Positions 36,641-45,794 of a DNA stretch of 64,000 nt are shown in pieces (position 1 is the stretch's first letter; every line of letters starts with the position of its first letter). The stretch is taken from the NCBI RefSeq assembly GCF_001983175.1, contig NZ_MNPW01000014.1:1-64000 (forward strand). Direction: 5' to 3'. This stretch comes from Pseudomonas cedrina subsp. cedrina (lineage in GTDB: Bacteria > Pseudomonadota > Gammaproteobacteria > Pseudomonadales > Pseudomonadaceae). A model generated the notes under the pieces. The model did no database searches, was not told where the DNA came from, and saw nothing but the letters and a program-made list of their open reading frames with translations. A program made the position numbers and the translations under genes.

Positions 36641-37635
36641 CGCTTCCACAAGAAATGACCCAGATCGAAATCACCACCCCCGGCGGCCCCGAAGTGCTGC
36701 AACCACGCCGGGCCGACGTGCCGGTGGCGGGCCCCGGCGAAATCCTGATCCGCGTGCACGCCGCCGGGGTCAACCGCCCTGACGCCTTGCAACGCGCCGG
36801 CAAGTACCCGATGAAACCCGGCATGAGCCCGCTTCCAGGCCTGGAAGTGGCCGGTGAAGTGGTGGCGCTGGGCGATGGCGTGAGCGAATACGCTATTGGC
36901 GACAAAGTCTGCGCCCTGACCAATGGCGGCGGCTACGCGCAATTCTGCAGCGTGCCGGCCGGCCAGGCCCTGCCGATCCCCGAGGGCATGGACTGGATCC
37001 AGGCCGCCGCCGTGCCGGAAACCTTCTTCACCGTATGGGCCAACCTGTTCGGCCTCGGCGGTGCGCACACCGGCCAACGCGTATTGATCCACGGCGGCAC
37101 CAGCGGCATCGGTACGACCGCCTTGATGCTGTGCCGCGAGTTCGGCATCCAGGCCTTCGCCACCGCCGGCAGTGCCGACAAGTGCGCGGCGATTGCCGGG
37201 TTGGGTGCCGAGCCGATCAATTACCGTGAGCAGGACTTTGCCGAGGTCATCGCCCAGAAAACCGATGACAAAGGCGTGGATGTGATCCTCGATATCATGG
37301 GGGCCTCCTACCTGAACAACAACCTCAAGGCCCTGGGTATGGACGGGCATTTGGTGATGATCGGTTTCCTCGGTGGCGGCAAAGCCAATGATGTGGACCT
37401 GCTGAGTATCCTGGGCAAACGTGCCGTGATCACCGGCTCGCTGCTGCGCGCGCGCACCAGGGAAGAAAAAGCCGCGATTGCCGACCAACTGCGCGAGTAC
37501 GTGTGGCCGGTACTGACAGCCGGGCGCTGCCTGCCGATCATCGACAAAGTGTACGAATACACCGACGCCGCCCAGGCCCATGCACGGATGGAGGGTGGCG
37601 ATCATATCGGCAAGATTGTGTTGCGGGTCAGTTGA
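36637..37635 (+). CDS. NAD(P)H:quinone oxidoreductase, zinc-free MDR (PIG3 type)
   Basis: A 332-residue medium-chain reductase lacking the zinc ligands. The motif AAGVNRPDALQRAGKYP is typical of the PIG3/TP53I3-like quinone oxidoreductases. The NADP-binding loop is HGGTSGIGTTALMLC. Coupled by ATGA to the upstream transporter, it may process a quinone-like compound that the transporter exports. A palindromic repeat follows the stop. Confidence 0.88.
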   Translation: MTLPQEMTQIEITTPGGPEVLQPRRADVPVAGPGEILIRVHAAGVNRPDALQRAGKYPMKPGMSPLPGLEVAGEVVALGDGVSEYAIGDKVCALTNGGGYAQFCSVPAGQALPIPEGMDWIQAAAVPETFFTVWANLFGLGGAHTGQRVLIHGGTSGIGTTALMLCREFGIQAFATAGSADKCAAIAGLGAEPINYREQDFAEVIAQKTDDKGVDVILDIMGASYLNNNLKALGMDGHLVMIGFLGGGKANDVDLLSILGKRAVITGSLLRARTREEKAAIADQLREYVWPVLTAGRCLPIIDKVYEYTDAAQAHARMEGGDHIGKIVLRVS

Positions 37636-37654
37636 TCCGGGATCAACACACATT

Positions 37655-37779
37655 GATCGTTCCCACGCTCTGCGTGGAAATGCCGCCTGGGACGCTCCGC
37701 GTCCCGCCGCACAGCTCAATGCGTGCAGGTGACGCAGAGCGTCGCGGGATGCATTACCACGCGGAGCGTGGGAACGATC
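37655..37779. repeat. Palindromic GATCGTTCCCACGC repeat
   Basis: About 125 bp bounded by GATCGTTCCCACGCTC and GAGCGTGGGAACGATC, with internal hairpins (GGGACGCTCCGCGTCCC; TGACGCAGAGCGTCG). It lies between convergent genes and could terminate both. Four more copies occur in the window. Confidence 0.85.
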
Positions 37780-37796
37780 AACGAGAGCACCGCTTT

Positions 37797-38924
37797 CTAT
37801 CGTTCGGTGTATGCAGGGTAGTCGGTGTAGCCCTTCTCCGAGCCCCCATACATCCCTTCCGTGCGCAGCGGGTTCAACGGCCAGCCGTTGAAAATCCGCT
37901 GTGGCAGATCCGGGTTGGCAATGAACGGCCGCCCGAACGCGATCAAGTCCGCCAGCCCTGCTTCTACCAACTGAGCGCCGCGCTCGGCGGTGTAGCGGCC
38001 AGCGTAGATGATCCGTCCGCTGAAGGTCTCGCGCACCGCGCGGCGGAACGATTCGGGCAGCACCGGGGCGTTATCCCAGTCGGCTTCGGCAATGGACACA
38101 TAGGCGATACCGGACGCTTGCAGCACCTTGATCGCTTCGATGTAGGTATGGTGCGGGTCTTCTTCCACCAGGCCGATGTACACCCGGTCCTGGTCGGTGC
38201 CGCTGAACAATGGTGAAAACCGCACGCCCAGACGCTCCGGCCCGACCACGGCCGTCACGGCTTCAACGATCTCGCGCAGGAAACGCAGGCGGTTCTCCAG
38301 GGAGCCGCCATATTCATCATCGCGCTGGTTGGCGTGGGCCGAGATGAACTGATTGACCAGGTAACCGTTCGCCGAGTGGATTTCCACCCCATCAAACCCC
38401 GCATCCAGCGCATTGCGTGCCGCCTGTGCGTAGTGCTCGATCAATTCCTCGATCTCGAGGACGCTCAGTGCACGCGGCACTGGCGGCTGCTTCAGCTCAC
38501 CCGCACCTGGCGCGGTTTCGATAAAGGCCTTCGCCTGCAGCGCCTGGATCGCAGAAGGTGCAACCGGCGCAGCGCCATCAGGCTGCAAAGCGTTATGCGA
38601 CACCCGGCCGACGTGCCACAGTTGGGCAAAGATCACCCCGCCTTCGGCATGCACCGCGTCGGTGACTTTGCGCCAACCGTCGATCTGCGCCGGGCTGTAG
38701 ATGCCCGGCGTCCACGCATACCCCTGGCCACGCGGTTCAATCTGCGTGCCCTCACTGACCATGAAACCGGCACTGGCACGCTGGCGGTAATACTCGGCCA
38801 TCAAGTCGGTGGCGATATCGCCGGGCTGGGCGCTGCGCTGGCGCGTCAACGGCGGCAGTACGATACGGTTGTCGAGTGTGTGGTGACCCAGTTTTACCGG
38901 GGTACTTAAAATAGAGTTTGTCAT
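37797..38924 (-). CDS. Old yellow enzyme (NemA/XenB-type ene-reductase)
   Basis: A 375-residue FMN-dependent ene-reductase that reduces activated alkenes, N-ethylmaleimide-like electrophiles and nitro compounds. The substrate-anchoring pair is in VEIHSANGYLVNQF (His183, Asn186), with Tyr188 as proton donor. The N-terminal FMN region reads NRIVLPPLTRQRS, with Thr-type residues as in NemA. It is the last gene of the repressor/DJ-1/OYE set, 80 bp after the DJ-1 gene. The pairing with a NemR-like repressor suggests electrophile detoxification. Confidence 0.92.
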   Translation of the reverse strand: MTNSILSTPVKLGHHTLDNRIVLPPLTRQRSAQPGDIATDLMAEYYRQRASAGFMVSEGTQIEPRGQGYAWTPGIYSPAQIDGWRKVTDAVHAEGGVIFAQLWHVGRVSHNALQPDGAAPVAPSAIQALQAKAFIETAPGAGELKQPPVPRALSVLEIEELIEHYAQAARNALDAGFDGVEIHSANGYLVNQFISAHANQRDDEYGGSLENRLRFLREIVEAVTAVVGPERLGVRFSPLFSGTDQDRVYIGLVEEDPHHTYIEAIKVLQASGIAYVSIAEADWDNAPVLPESFRRAVRETFSGRIIYAGRYTAERGAQLVEAGLADLIAFGRPFIANPDLPQRIFNGWPLNPLRTEGMYGGSEKGYTDYPAYTER

Positions 38925-39004
38925 CTAAGGTTTTCCAAATGGCGGACGCGCTGAAGCATTGGCGACTTATGCAAGTCGCCAATGAATCAAGCGATTTGAT
39001 TAAC

Positions 39005-39682
39005 TTACGCGGTGAGTTTCAGCAGGGCTTTAGCCACATCGCTGGAGCTGCCAGGGTTTTGCCCGGTGACCAGCAAACCATCGGTAATCACAAAGGATTG
39101 CCAGTCAGCGCCCTTCTCATAGTGGCCGCCGAGTTGCTTGAACTCATCTTCAATCAGGAATGGCACCACGTCGGTCAGCTCCACCGCGGCCTCTTCCGAA
39201 TTGGAGAAACCGGTGACCCGACGGCCCTTGACCAGCGGCTCGCCATTGACCGCCTTGACGTGACGCAGGGCGCCCGGTGCGTGGCAGACAAAGCCGATCG
39301 GTTTGCCGGCACGCTCGAAGGACTCGATCAGCGCGATCGAGACGGGCGATTCCGCCAGGTCCCACAGCGGGCCATGGCCGCCTGGGTAGAACACGGTGTC
39401 GAAGTCATCGGCGTTGACGCGCTCCAGCTTCAGCGTGGTGGCCAGGGCCTGCTGCGCGGCCGGGTCGGCGGCGAAACGGTGGGTCTGTTCGGTCTGGAAG
39501 TCCGGCTGGTCGCTCACCGGGTCCAGCGGCGGCTGGCCGCCGGCCGGGGAAGCCAGCACCACGTCGGCGCCGGCGTCCTTGAACGCGTAATAGGGTGCGG
39601 CAAACTCTTCGAGCCAAAAGCCGGTCTTGCGCCCGGTGTCGCCGAGCTGGTCGTGAGAGGTCAGTACCATTAATACTTTCAT
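39005..39682 (-). CDS. DJ-1/PfpI-family protein (Hsp31/glyoxalase III-like)
   Basis: A 225-residue class I glutamine-amidotransferase-fold protein. The nucleophile elbow is GFVCHAPGAL with Cys133 and adjacent His134; a conserved Glu lies in FWLEEFAAPY. The length and motifs match the Hsp31-like subgroup that detoxifies methylglyoxal or protects proteins from glycation. It overlaps the repressor gene by four bases. In E. coli the NemR regulon pairs an ene-reductase with a glyoxalase; here a DJ-1 protein fills that second role. Confidence 0.85.
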   Translation of the reverse strand: MKVLMVLTSHDQLGDTGRKTGFWLEEFAAPYYAFKDAGADVVLASPAGGQPPLDPVSDQPDFQTEQTHRFAADPAAQQALATTLKLERVNADDFDTVFYPGGHGPLWDLAESPVSIALIESFERAGKPIGFVCHAPGALRHVKAVNGEPLVKGRRVTGFSNSEEAAVELTDVVPFLIEDEFKQLGGHYEKGADWQSFVITDGLLVTGQNPGSSSDVAKALLKLTA

Positions 39683-40308
39683 TTTCCAGTGCCTCGATAG
39701 GTGGGAGTGTCGGTGTGGTCAGGCTGGCCCAACAACTGTCGGGTCAACCGCAGCGCCTCGTCGAAAGGCGCCGATGTACGGGTGATCTTGCTCATGACGC
39801 TGGTCCCCAACCACAACGCATACAGGCGCTGGGCCAGGTTCTCGGGGTGTTGCGCAAGCGTTATCGAGCCGTCTTCGATGCCCGCCTGCAAGGCCTTGGC
39901 GAGCAACCCGATGGTGCGTGCGGTGCCGCGCTGCAGGGCCAGGCGCATCGGCTCTGACAGGTCTGACACTTCGGCACCCAGTTTGACGGCAAGGCATTTG
40001 CCCGCGTCGGTGCAGCCGGTCTGGTTGTCGATCCAGCAGTCCCAATAGCGCATCAACTTGGCGTGCTGGGTTAAACCAGGCTGGTCGAACAGTTGCTGCA
40101 TGCCGTGCACATAGTGGTCGAAGTAGTGGTCGAGCAGCACAACGCCGAACGCATCCTTGGAGCTGAAGTAGTGATAAAACGAACCCTTGGGCACGTCGGC
40201 GGCTTGCAGTATTTCGTTCAGGCCCACCGCGGAGAATCCCTTGCGCCCGACAATCAACTGCGCCGTGTCCAGAATGGCCTGCCGTGCACTTTTAGTTTCG
40301 CTGTTCAT
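39679..40308 (-). CDS. NemR-like TetR-family repressor
   Basis: A 209-residue TetR-family regulator. The helix-turn-helix at about 28-48 reads GLNEILQAADVPKGSFYHYF. The segment GKCLAVKLGAEVSDLSEPMR aligns with the redox-sensing region of E. coli NemR, Cys105 here standing for NemR Cys106; Cys91 and Cys99 are also present. It should respond to electrophiles, hypochlorite or quinones by Cys modification. It heads the operon with DJ-1 and the ene-reductase, with an operator 17 bases upstream of its start. Confidence 0.83.
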   Translation of the reverse strand: MNSETKSARQAILDTAQLIVGRKGFSAVGLNEILQAADVPKGSFYHYFSSKDAFGVVLLDHYFDHYVHGMQQLFDQPGLTQHAKLMRYWDCWIDNQTGCTDAGKCLAVKLGAEVSDLSEPMRLALQRGTARTIGLLAKALQAGIEDGSITLAQHPENLAQRLYALWLGTSVMSKITRTSAPFDEALRLTRQLLGQPDHTDTPTYRGTGK

Positions 40309-40325
40309 GCTTCACCCCGTCCGAT

Positions 40326-40340
40326 TAGACCAGTCGTCTA
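40326..40340. promoter_or_regulatory. NemR-type operator
   Basis: TAGACCAGTCGTCTA is an inverted repeat TAGAC-N5-GTCTA directly upstream of the nemR-like gene. It is close to my recollection of the E. coli NemR box. It probably mediates autoregulation of the three-gene operon. Confidence 0.7.
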
Positions 40341-40481
40341 GTTCGTTGAGGGGATGTTAGGAGCCGGGCAAAATTCGCACAATGTCAGATGCGCAAGGAT
40401 TCCGGACATGACGCGAAGGCAGTTGCCGTTTACCCGGTACGCGCCGACAATCGCCTCTCCCGCGCCCCTTGGAGAATGACG

Positions 40482-41426
40482 ATGCACAGCGTTGCGCTGA
40501 TGGTTTACCCGAACTTCCAATCCCTGAGCCTCAGCCTGGGTTCGGTGTTCGAGTGCGCGAACCTGCTGCGCGGCGAGCCGGCCTATGAGTTTCACCTGGT
40601 CTCGGAGAGCGGCGGCGCAGTGATGACCTCCCAGGGATTTTCGGTGAATACCACACCGATCCGGCCCGAGGGTTACGACACACTGATTGTCAGTGGTTAC
40701 CTGGAATTCCGCCTGCCGGAAGCCAACCTGCTGGAGCTGGTCAAGGCCGCGTCCGCGCAATCGCGACGGGTTGCCTCGCTGTGCATGGGTATTTTCGTGC
40801 TGGCCGAGGCCGGCCTGCTGGAAGGCAAGCGCACCACCACGCACTGGATTCACGCACCGGCGTTTCGCAAGCGCTACCCGCACATACGCCTGGAAGAAGA
40901 CAAGCTGTTCGTCGTCGACGGCCAGGTGTGGACCGGCGCGGGCATGAGCGCCGGCGTGGACCTGGCGTTGGCCATGGTGGAAAACGACCTGGGCGGCGAC
41001 CTCGCCCGGCGCATTGCGCGCAAGCTGGTGATCGCCCAACGCCGCGGCAGTGAACAGTCGCAGTTGTCGGCGCTGCTGGAGCTGGACCCCAAGTCAGACC
41101 GCGTGCAACTGGCCCTGGCCTACGCCCGCGAGAACCTGACCCACGACCTCTCGGTGGAGGCCCTGGCCGATGTCGCCCGGCTCAGCCCGCGCCAGTTCAG
41201 CCGGGTATTCCGCGAAGAAACCGGACAAACGCCGGCCAAGGCCATCGAATCCCTGCGGGTGGAGGCCGCCCGGTCGATGATGGAAACCAGTCGCCACCCG
41301 GTCGAGGTGGTCGCCCGCGAAACCGGGTTTGGCGACCGCGAGCGCATGCGCCAGGCGTTTCTGCGCGCATTCGGGCAACCGCCACAGGCGATGCAGCAGG
41401 CGTTTAATGCAGCGACACCCGCGTAA
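40482..41426 (+). CDS. GlxA-type AraC-family regulator with DJ-1-like sensor domain
   Basis: A 314-residue regulator. The N-terminal DJ-1/PfpI-like domain (about 1-165) has the nucleophile-elbow position SLCMGIFVLAEAG. The C-terminal AraC domain (about 215-310) has two helix-turn-helices (LSVEALADVARLSPRQFSRV and HPVEVVARETGFGDRERMRQ). I chose the ATG at 40482, seven bases behind GGAG; the frame runs further upstream. It is divergent from the nemR-like operon and may share its control region. Confidence 0.88.
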   Translation: MHSVALMVYPNFQSLSLSLGSVFECANLLRGEPAYEFHLVSESGGAVMTSQGFSVNTTPIRPEGYDTLIVSGYLEFRLPEANLLELVKAASAQSRRVASLCMGIFVLAEAGLLEGKRTTTHWIHAPAFRKRYPHIRLEEDKLFVVDGQVWTGAGMSAGVDLALAMVENDLGGDLARRIARKLVIAQRRGSEQSQLSALLELDPKSDRVQLALAYARENLTHDLSVEALADVARLSPRQFSRVFREETGQTPAKAIESLRVEAARSMMETSRHPVEVVARETGFGDRERMRQAFLRAFGQPPQAMQQAFNAATPA

Positions 41427-41910
41427 TCAGGTAACTCACCAGTTGCGGCTCGTCCCCCAACTCAAGCGTCTGCACCGGGCGCGGCAGGTTATCCAGCACC
41501 GTGCGCCAGAATGCCTGGGACACTTCATCCTGGTCATAAAAGCGCACCAGCCAATCGGCCTCGCCGCTGCACAGCACCTGGCTGGCGATGGCACGGCCGA
41601 TGCCTTTGCGCCGATAACGCTTGAGGATGAACAGGTCTGCCAGTTCCAGCGCATCGATGCCCGGCAGTTCGCTGCCCTCGATCAGCAGGAAACCGGCGAT
41701 ATAGCCGTCGACCAACAGCAGGTTGGCACTCCATTGCGGGTCCTGCCAATAACGGTCCAGGTGCTCATCATGGATGTAGAAACGGCCGTCCGCCTCGACA
41801 TCTTCCTGCTCCCAGTCCGAGGACTCATAGGCGTAATACTGGTAGAGATTGCGGATCAGCTCGGCGGCTTCAGGGCCGGTCTGGATCAATTCGACAGTGG
41901 TTTCAGGCAT
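41404..41910 (-). CDS. GNAT-family acetyltransferase
   Basis: A 168-residue protein with the GNAT fold. The acetyl-CoA-binding motif A is LFILKRYRRKGIGRAIASQV. The N-terminus MPETTVELI is preceded by GAGGG; the open frame extends 73 codons into repeat sequence and is not used. Its 3' end overlaps that of the GlxA-type gene by 23 bp. Substrate unknown. Confidence 0.85.
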   Translation of the reverse strand: MPETTVELIQTGPEAAELIRNLYQYYAYESSDWEQEDVEADGRFYIHDEHLDRYWQDPQWSANLLLVDGYIAGFLLIEGSELPGIDALELADLFILKRYRRKGIGRAIASQVLCSGEADWLVRFYDQDEVSQAFWRTVLDNLPRPVQTLELGDEPQLVSYLITRVSLH

Positions 41911-41994
41911 GGGACCCTCAGTGGAAAAACGCAGGGCGCCATTGTTCACAAATCGTGGGGACAGTCCAGTACAGCGGTCAACCTTTTGCTGGCT

Positions 41995-42142
41995 GTAGTG
42001 AGCGGGCTTGTCGAATCGTCGCACCGCCCGCGCTGGGTGGCGAAGCCGCCCCAGTAAAGACACCGCCGAGCTCCAGATAAAAATCGGGTCGCCTGGTTTG
42101 GGGCGGCTTCGCCACCCAGCGCGGGACAAGCCCGCTCACTAC
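41995..42142. repeat. Inverted repeat of the GTAGTGAGCGGGCTTGT family
   Basis: GTAGTGAGCGGGCTTGTC faces GACAAGCCCGCTCACTAC. Inner arms are GGTGGCGAAGCCGCCCC and GGGGCGGCTTCGCCACC. One arm carries a 16-bp insert (CGAATCGTCGCACCGC) that is in the opposite arm in the copy at 60077. Confidence 0.85.
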
Positions 42143-42145
42143 AGT

Positions 42146-42970
42146 TCAGGGCAATGTCTGGCAGCTTTGCCACACATGCCGAATCAACGTCTGCAGCTTC
42201 AGCGCTTCGGCCCAGCGGTCGCTGATTTCACGGCCGTCCGCGCCGGTGATCGCATAGGGCGGCGGGCCCAGTTCGCAGGTGAACGACAGGCTCTGCGGCG
42301 TCTCGGCCCGGGCCAGCCAGTCTTCGATCCCGTAGCGCCACCACTCGGTGAAGCGCTGCACCCAGGCTTGATGCTGCGCAAAGTCCAGCGACACCTGCAC
42401 CTGTTCGCTGCTGGCCACGCGGCCATGGAAACCCCAGCTGTGGCGCAGGATGGTGCGGATCTGTTCATCGTCTTCAGCCGCGCCAGGCTCCGGCAGTTCG
42501 CGGCCGACCACGTAATGGGACAGGTCGGCCAACAGTTTCAAGTCGGGCATCTGGGCCAGCAGGTCGAGGGTGAACAGCAGGTCGTTGGTGAGCCGGTAGC
42601 GATGGGTTTCAAGCAGGACCGGAAAATCCACCTGTTCAGCCAGGCGTTGCCAGCCCTCCACCAGCCGCGCGGCTTCGGCCTGGGTGCGCGGGCGCACGTC
42701 GGCTTGCAGCGTGAGGTGGTGGCAGCCATAGCGGCTGATCACTTCCAGCGCGGCCGCCAGGTCATCCACTGATTGTGGAAACAACTGGCCTTCGATCTGC
42801 AAGCCCCTGGCCGAGGCGGCGGCATGCAGGCGCGCCACCTCGGCGGGTTGCCAGTAGTGATCGGTAATGCCATCGAAACCGGCGGCCTTGATGCGGTCGA
42901 GTTGAGCGTCCAGGGGGCCGGGTTCGGTCTGCATGGCCCACAAGGATTGGAACACCAGAAATTGACGCAT
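42146..42970 (-). CDS. TIM-barrel sugar isomerase/epimerase-like protein
   Basis: A 274-residue protein of the xylose-isomerase-like TIM-barrel superfamily. Metal-site candidates are Glu in FPVLLETHRYR, Asp/His in LLADLSHYVVG, His in WGFHGRV and Glu in LSFTCELGPPPYA. It begins one base after the end of the ferredoxin reductase gene and is the last gene of the MocDEF-like operon. It may isomerise the product of the oxygenase, but the substrate is not evident. Confidence 0.75.
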   Translation of the reverse strand: MRQFLVFQSLWAMQTEPGPLDAQLDRIKAAGFDGITDHYWQPAEVARLHAAASARGLQIEGQLFPQSVDDLAAALEVISRYGCHHLTLQADVRPRTQAEAARLVEGWQRLAEQVDFPVLLETHRYRLTNDLLFTLDLLAQMPDLKLLADLSHYVVGRELPEPGAAEDDEQIRTILRHSWGFHGRVASSEQVQVSLDFAQHQAWVQRFTEWWRYGIEDWLARAETPQSLSFTCELGPPPYAITGADGREISDRWAEALKLQTLIRHVWQSCQTLP

Positions 42971-42971
42971 A

Positions 42972-44186
42972 TCAGCCTCGCAGCAATTGTTTGAGGGACA
43001 GCTCGGGGTTGGCCAGGCTGGCGATATCGAGTGGCAGACGCGCGCTGATCAGGCGTTCGCAGAGCTTGATGTCCTTGGCCACGCTGTTGCCGCGCGCCCA
43101 ACCGCAGGCGCCTTGCAAATGGCGATCGGCATCCAGGTAGAACAGCAACAGGCCGCCGTCGGGCAAGGTGCGGCTGACCGTCAAGGGCGTGATCACGCCC
43201 ACGGTCTGCAACCCCCAGTCGTACTGGTCGGACCAGAAACCGGGGAGCGCCTCGAACGGTGCCTCACGCCCCAGCAGGCTCAGCGCCGCATGCCGGCCCT
43301 GGGCTTCGGCGTTGCGCCAGGTTTCCTGGCGCTGGTAGAGGCCGCCGAGGCGAAACTCGCACACGTCGCCGGCGGCATAAATGTCGGGTGCGCTGGTGCG
43401 CAACTGCGCATCCACGCGAATGCCCTGCCCCACGTCCAGCCCGGCCGCCGTGGCCAGCTCGACATTGGGCTGCATGCCGATGCCCACCACCACCCGATCG
43501 CAGGGCAGCCGCTGCCCGTCCGCCAGCAGCACAGCGTCGGCCTGGATGGATTCCAACGTCACGTTCAAACGTACGTCGACCCCATGCTGACGATGCAACT
43601 CCAACAGCGCCTGGGAGATAACCGGCGGCAATACCCTGCCCGCCAAGCGCGGCCCGGCTTCAAGCACTGTCACTTCACAGCCCAGGCCGCGTGCGGTGGC
43701 GGCCACTTCCAGGCCGATAAAGCCACCGCCCACCACCACCAGCCGCGTGCCGGGTTGCAATGCACTGCGCAACGCCAGCGCTTCATCATGGGTGCGCAGG
43801 TAAAGCACATGGGCCTGCTCCTGGGGCAACCGTCGCGCCCTGCCCCCGGTGGCCAACAACAGGCCGGCATAGGGCAGCCACTGCCCGTCATTGAGTTGCA
43901 GGCGATGGTGTTGCGGGTCCAGATGAGTCACCGGGTTGCCGGCAATGTGCTCGATGCCCAGCTCGGCCAGCCGCACGCTGTCGCACAAGCTGCATCCAGC
44001 CAGGTCCGCCGTGCCCTGCAACACGCCTTTGGACAGCGGTGGCCGCTCGTAGGGCAAGTGCGGTTCATCGCCAATCAGGATCAGCCGCCCGGCGTAGCCT
44101 TCTTCGCGCAGCGTCAGCGCCGCACGGCCTCCGGCATGCCCGGCGCCGACGATGATCAGGGCGTGGCTTGCAAGTGCTTCGCTCAT
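42972..44186 (-). CDS. FAD-dependent ferredoxin reductase (MocF-like)
   Basis: A 404-residue reductase of the rhodocoxin/putidaredoxin reductase family. The first dinucleotide motif is IIVGAGHAGGRAA (FAD), the second VVVGGGFIGLEVAATA (NADH), and the FAD-ribityl Asp lies in TSAPDIYAAGDVCEF. It passes electrons from NADH to the Rieske ferredoxin encoded just upstream, whose gene it overlaps by four bases. A frame open beyond ATG 44186 lies inside that neighbour. It resembles MocF of rhizopine catabolism in position and type. Confidence 0.88.
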   Translation of the reverse strand: MSEALASHALIIVGAGHAGGRAALTLREEGYAGRLILIGDEPHLPYERPPLSKGVLQGTADLAGCSLCDSVRLAELGIEHIAGNPVTHLDPQHHRLQLNDGQWLPYAGLLLATGGRARRLPQEQAHVLYLRTHDEALALRSALQPGTRLVVVGGGFIGLEVAATARGLGCEVTVLEAGPRLAGRVLPPVISQALLELHRQHGVDVRLNVTLESIQADAVLLADGQRLPCDRVVVGIGMQPNVELATAAGLDVGQGIRVDAQLRTSAPDIYAAGDVCEFRLGGLYQRQETWRNAEAQGRHAALSLLGREAPFEALPGFWSDQYDWGLQTVGVITPLTVSRTLPDGGLLLFYLDADRHLQGACGWARGNSVAKDIKLCERLISARLPLDIASLANPELSLKQLLRG

Positions 44187-44509
44187 GATCCGGCCGTGAC
44201 AGCGAGCAACACCCGCCCCGCTTCGACCCGCACCGGGTAGGTCTTGAGGTTGACGCACACCGGCGCGCCCATGGCCTGGCCGTTGCGGTAATCGAAGCGC
44301 CCGTTGTGCTTGGGGCACTCGATGATGTGGTCCATCACCAGGCCGTCGGCTAGGTGGACGTTTTCGTGGGTGCACAGGCCAGCGGTGGCGAAGAACTGGT
44401 TGTCCGCCGAGCGATACACCGCATAAGTGTGCGCCCCATGGTCGAAGCGCAGCACGTCTTCTTCGTCTATTTCGCCCACGGCGCAGACATCGATCCATTG
44501 ATCGTTCAT
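44183..44509 (-). CDS. Rieske-type ferredoxin (MocE-like)
   Basis: A 108-residue soluble Rieske ferredoxin. The [2Fe-2S] ligands are complete: CTH (C46, H48) and CPKH (C65, H68). It is the electron carrier between the FAD reductase and the di-iron oxygenase encoded on either side; the trio desaturase-like protein/ferredoxin/reductase is the order of mocDEF. There is 28 bp to the upstream oxygenase gene and a four-base overlap with the reductase gene. Confidence 0.9.
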   Translation of the reverse strand: MNDQWIDVCAVGEIDEEDVLRFDHGAHTYAVYRSADNQFFATAGLCTHENVHLADGLVMDHIIECPKHNGRFDYRNGQAMGAPVCVNLKTYPVRVEAGRVLLAVTAGS

Positions 44510-44537
44510 GGCGTTTTCTCTTGTTATTGGCTGGGAG

Positions 44538-45632
44538 TCAGCTGGCAGTGGCTTCTGCCCGCACCGCGGCGTTGGCGGCCGGTTCGGCGCGCGCGCGAAT
44601 CGGGCGCTGGATGAAATGGCTGGGGTCGCGGCGCTGTTTCCAGATGGTCGGCAGGATTTCCTTGTACGCCTCGAACAGGTTGGCGTACGGCGGCGGGCAA
44701 TCGTCGCGGATTTCTTCGTGCAGTTGCGCCAGGGCGTGGTACGGCACCATCGGGTACATGTGGTGTTCGAGGTGATAGTTCATGTTCATGTAGAGAAAGC
44801 GCAGCACGCGGTTCATGTAGATGGTGCGGCAGTTGCTGCGGTGGTCGAGCACGTCTTCGGCCAGGCCGACATGCTGGGTCAGGCCGAACAGGTAACCCAG
44901 CCAGGCACCGTAGACGCTCGGCAAGCCGATCAGCATCAGCGGCAGCCAACTGTGCAGGTACAGGGCGGCGCCGATGACCAGGGCATAGAGGCCGACCCAG
45001 ACGCGGGCCGCGCGGAACACTTTGGGCCACTCGGATGCCGGGATGAAGTCCGCCTCCTGGGCGCTCATCCGGCCGACAGCATGGCGCGCGACGCCGCTGA
45101 ATGTCTTCCAGGCCAGGGGCAGGTTGAACAGGCTGAGGAACATCATCAGCAAACTCGGCGGGCGCGGCTCGACGATCTCCGGGTCTCGCCCGACGACGAT
45201 GGTGTCGGTGTGATGGCGGGCATGGCTCCAGCGCCAGACATGGGGTTCGAAGATGCACATGAAGCTGGCGACCTGATACAGCACGTCGTTCATCCAGCGG
45301 GTCTTGAACGCCGTGCCATGGCCGGTTTCGTGCCAGCGCGGGTTGGACGCGGTGCCGTACAACACGCCATAGGCCACGAAGAACGGCACGCAGGCCCAGG
45401 TGCCCCAGAACCAGTAGCCGCCAAAACCGCTGGCGAACAGCGCGACGACCCACAGGGCGGTGTCAAGCAAGGCCGGGGCGTCGCGGCGTTGCATCAGTTC
45501 TTTCATGCGTTTGCGCGGGATGGGCGACTGGTACCACTGGGCCGAGACCAGGCCTTTATCGAAGGCGCGGGCGGCTTCGGGGCCCGTGAGGCTGTAGTCG
45601 CGCCGGGCGGTGTGAGCGGTGTATTTAGACAT
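44538..45632 (-). CDS. Membrane di-iron oxygenase, fatty-acid-desaturase fold (MocD-like)
   Basis: A 364-residue integral membrane protein with all histidine boxes: HETGH (101-105), HARHH (137-141) and HLEHH (287-291), plus H254 in LTQHVG. Hydrophobic segments lie at about 58-95, 115-130, 160-180 and 208-250. Such proteins hydroxylate, desaturate or O/N-demethylate. MocD acts with MocE and MocF in demethylating methylated rhizopine. ATG 45632 follows GGAG; the frame opens six codons earlier. It heads the leftward operon and is divergent from a LacI-type regulator with an operator in the gap. Confidence 0.88.
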   Translation of the reverse strand: MSKYTAHTARRDYSLTGPEAARAFDKGLVSAQWYQSPIPRKRMKELMQRRDAPALLDTALWVVALFASGFGGYWFWGTWACVPFFVAYGVLYGTASNPRWHETGHGTAFKTRWMNDVLYQVASFMCIFEPHVWRWSHARHHTDTIVVGRDPEIVEPRPPSLLMMFLSLFNLPLAWKTFSGVARHAVGRMSAQEADFIPASEWPKVFRAARVWVGLYALVIGAALYLHSWLPLMLIGLPSVYGAWLGYLFGLTQHVGLAEDVLDHRSNCRTIYMNRVLRFLYMNMNYHLEHHMYPMVPYHALAQLHEEIRDDCPPPYANLFEAYKEILPTIWKQRRDPSHFIQRPIRARAEPAANAAVRAEATAS

Positions 45633-45756
45633 TGTTATTGTTCTCCGCAAGCGGGTGATTTCTTGTGCTGTACGAAACAGACGATAGAGAACGGCTTATT
45701 CGCCTTCAAGGCCTTGAATCCATTCCCTATCAAGCTATCATCCAGGCCCAGCGGGG

Positions 45757-45776
45757 CTTGATAGTTTTCTATCAAG
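45757..45776. promoter_or_regulatory. LacI-type operator between oxygenase operon and regulator
   Basis: CTTGATAG-TTTT-CTATCAAG is a perfect 8-bp inverted repeat, 18 bp before the lacI-type gene. A second half-site CTATCAAG followed by CTATCA lies at 45727-45740. Binding by the adjacent regulator is inferred. Confidence 0.65.
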
Positions 45777-45794
45777 ACGCTCAAAGGGCTTGCC

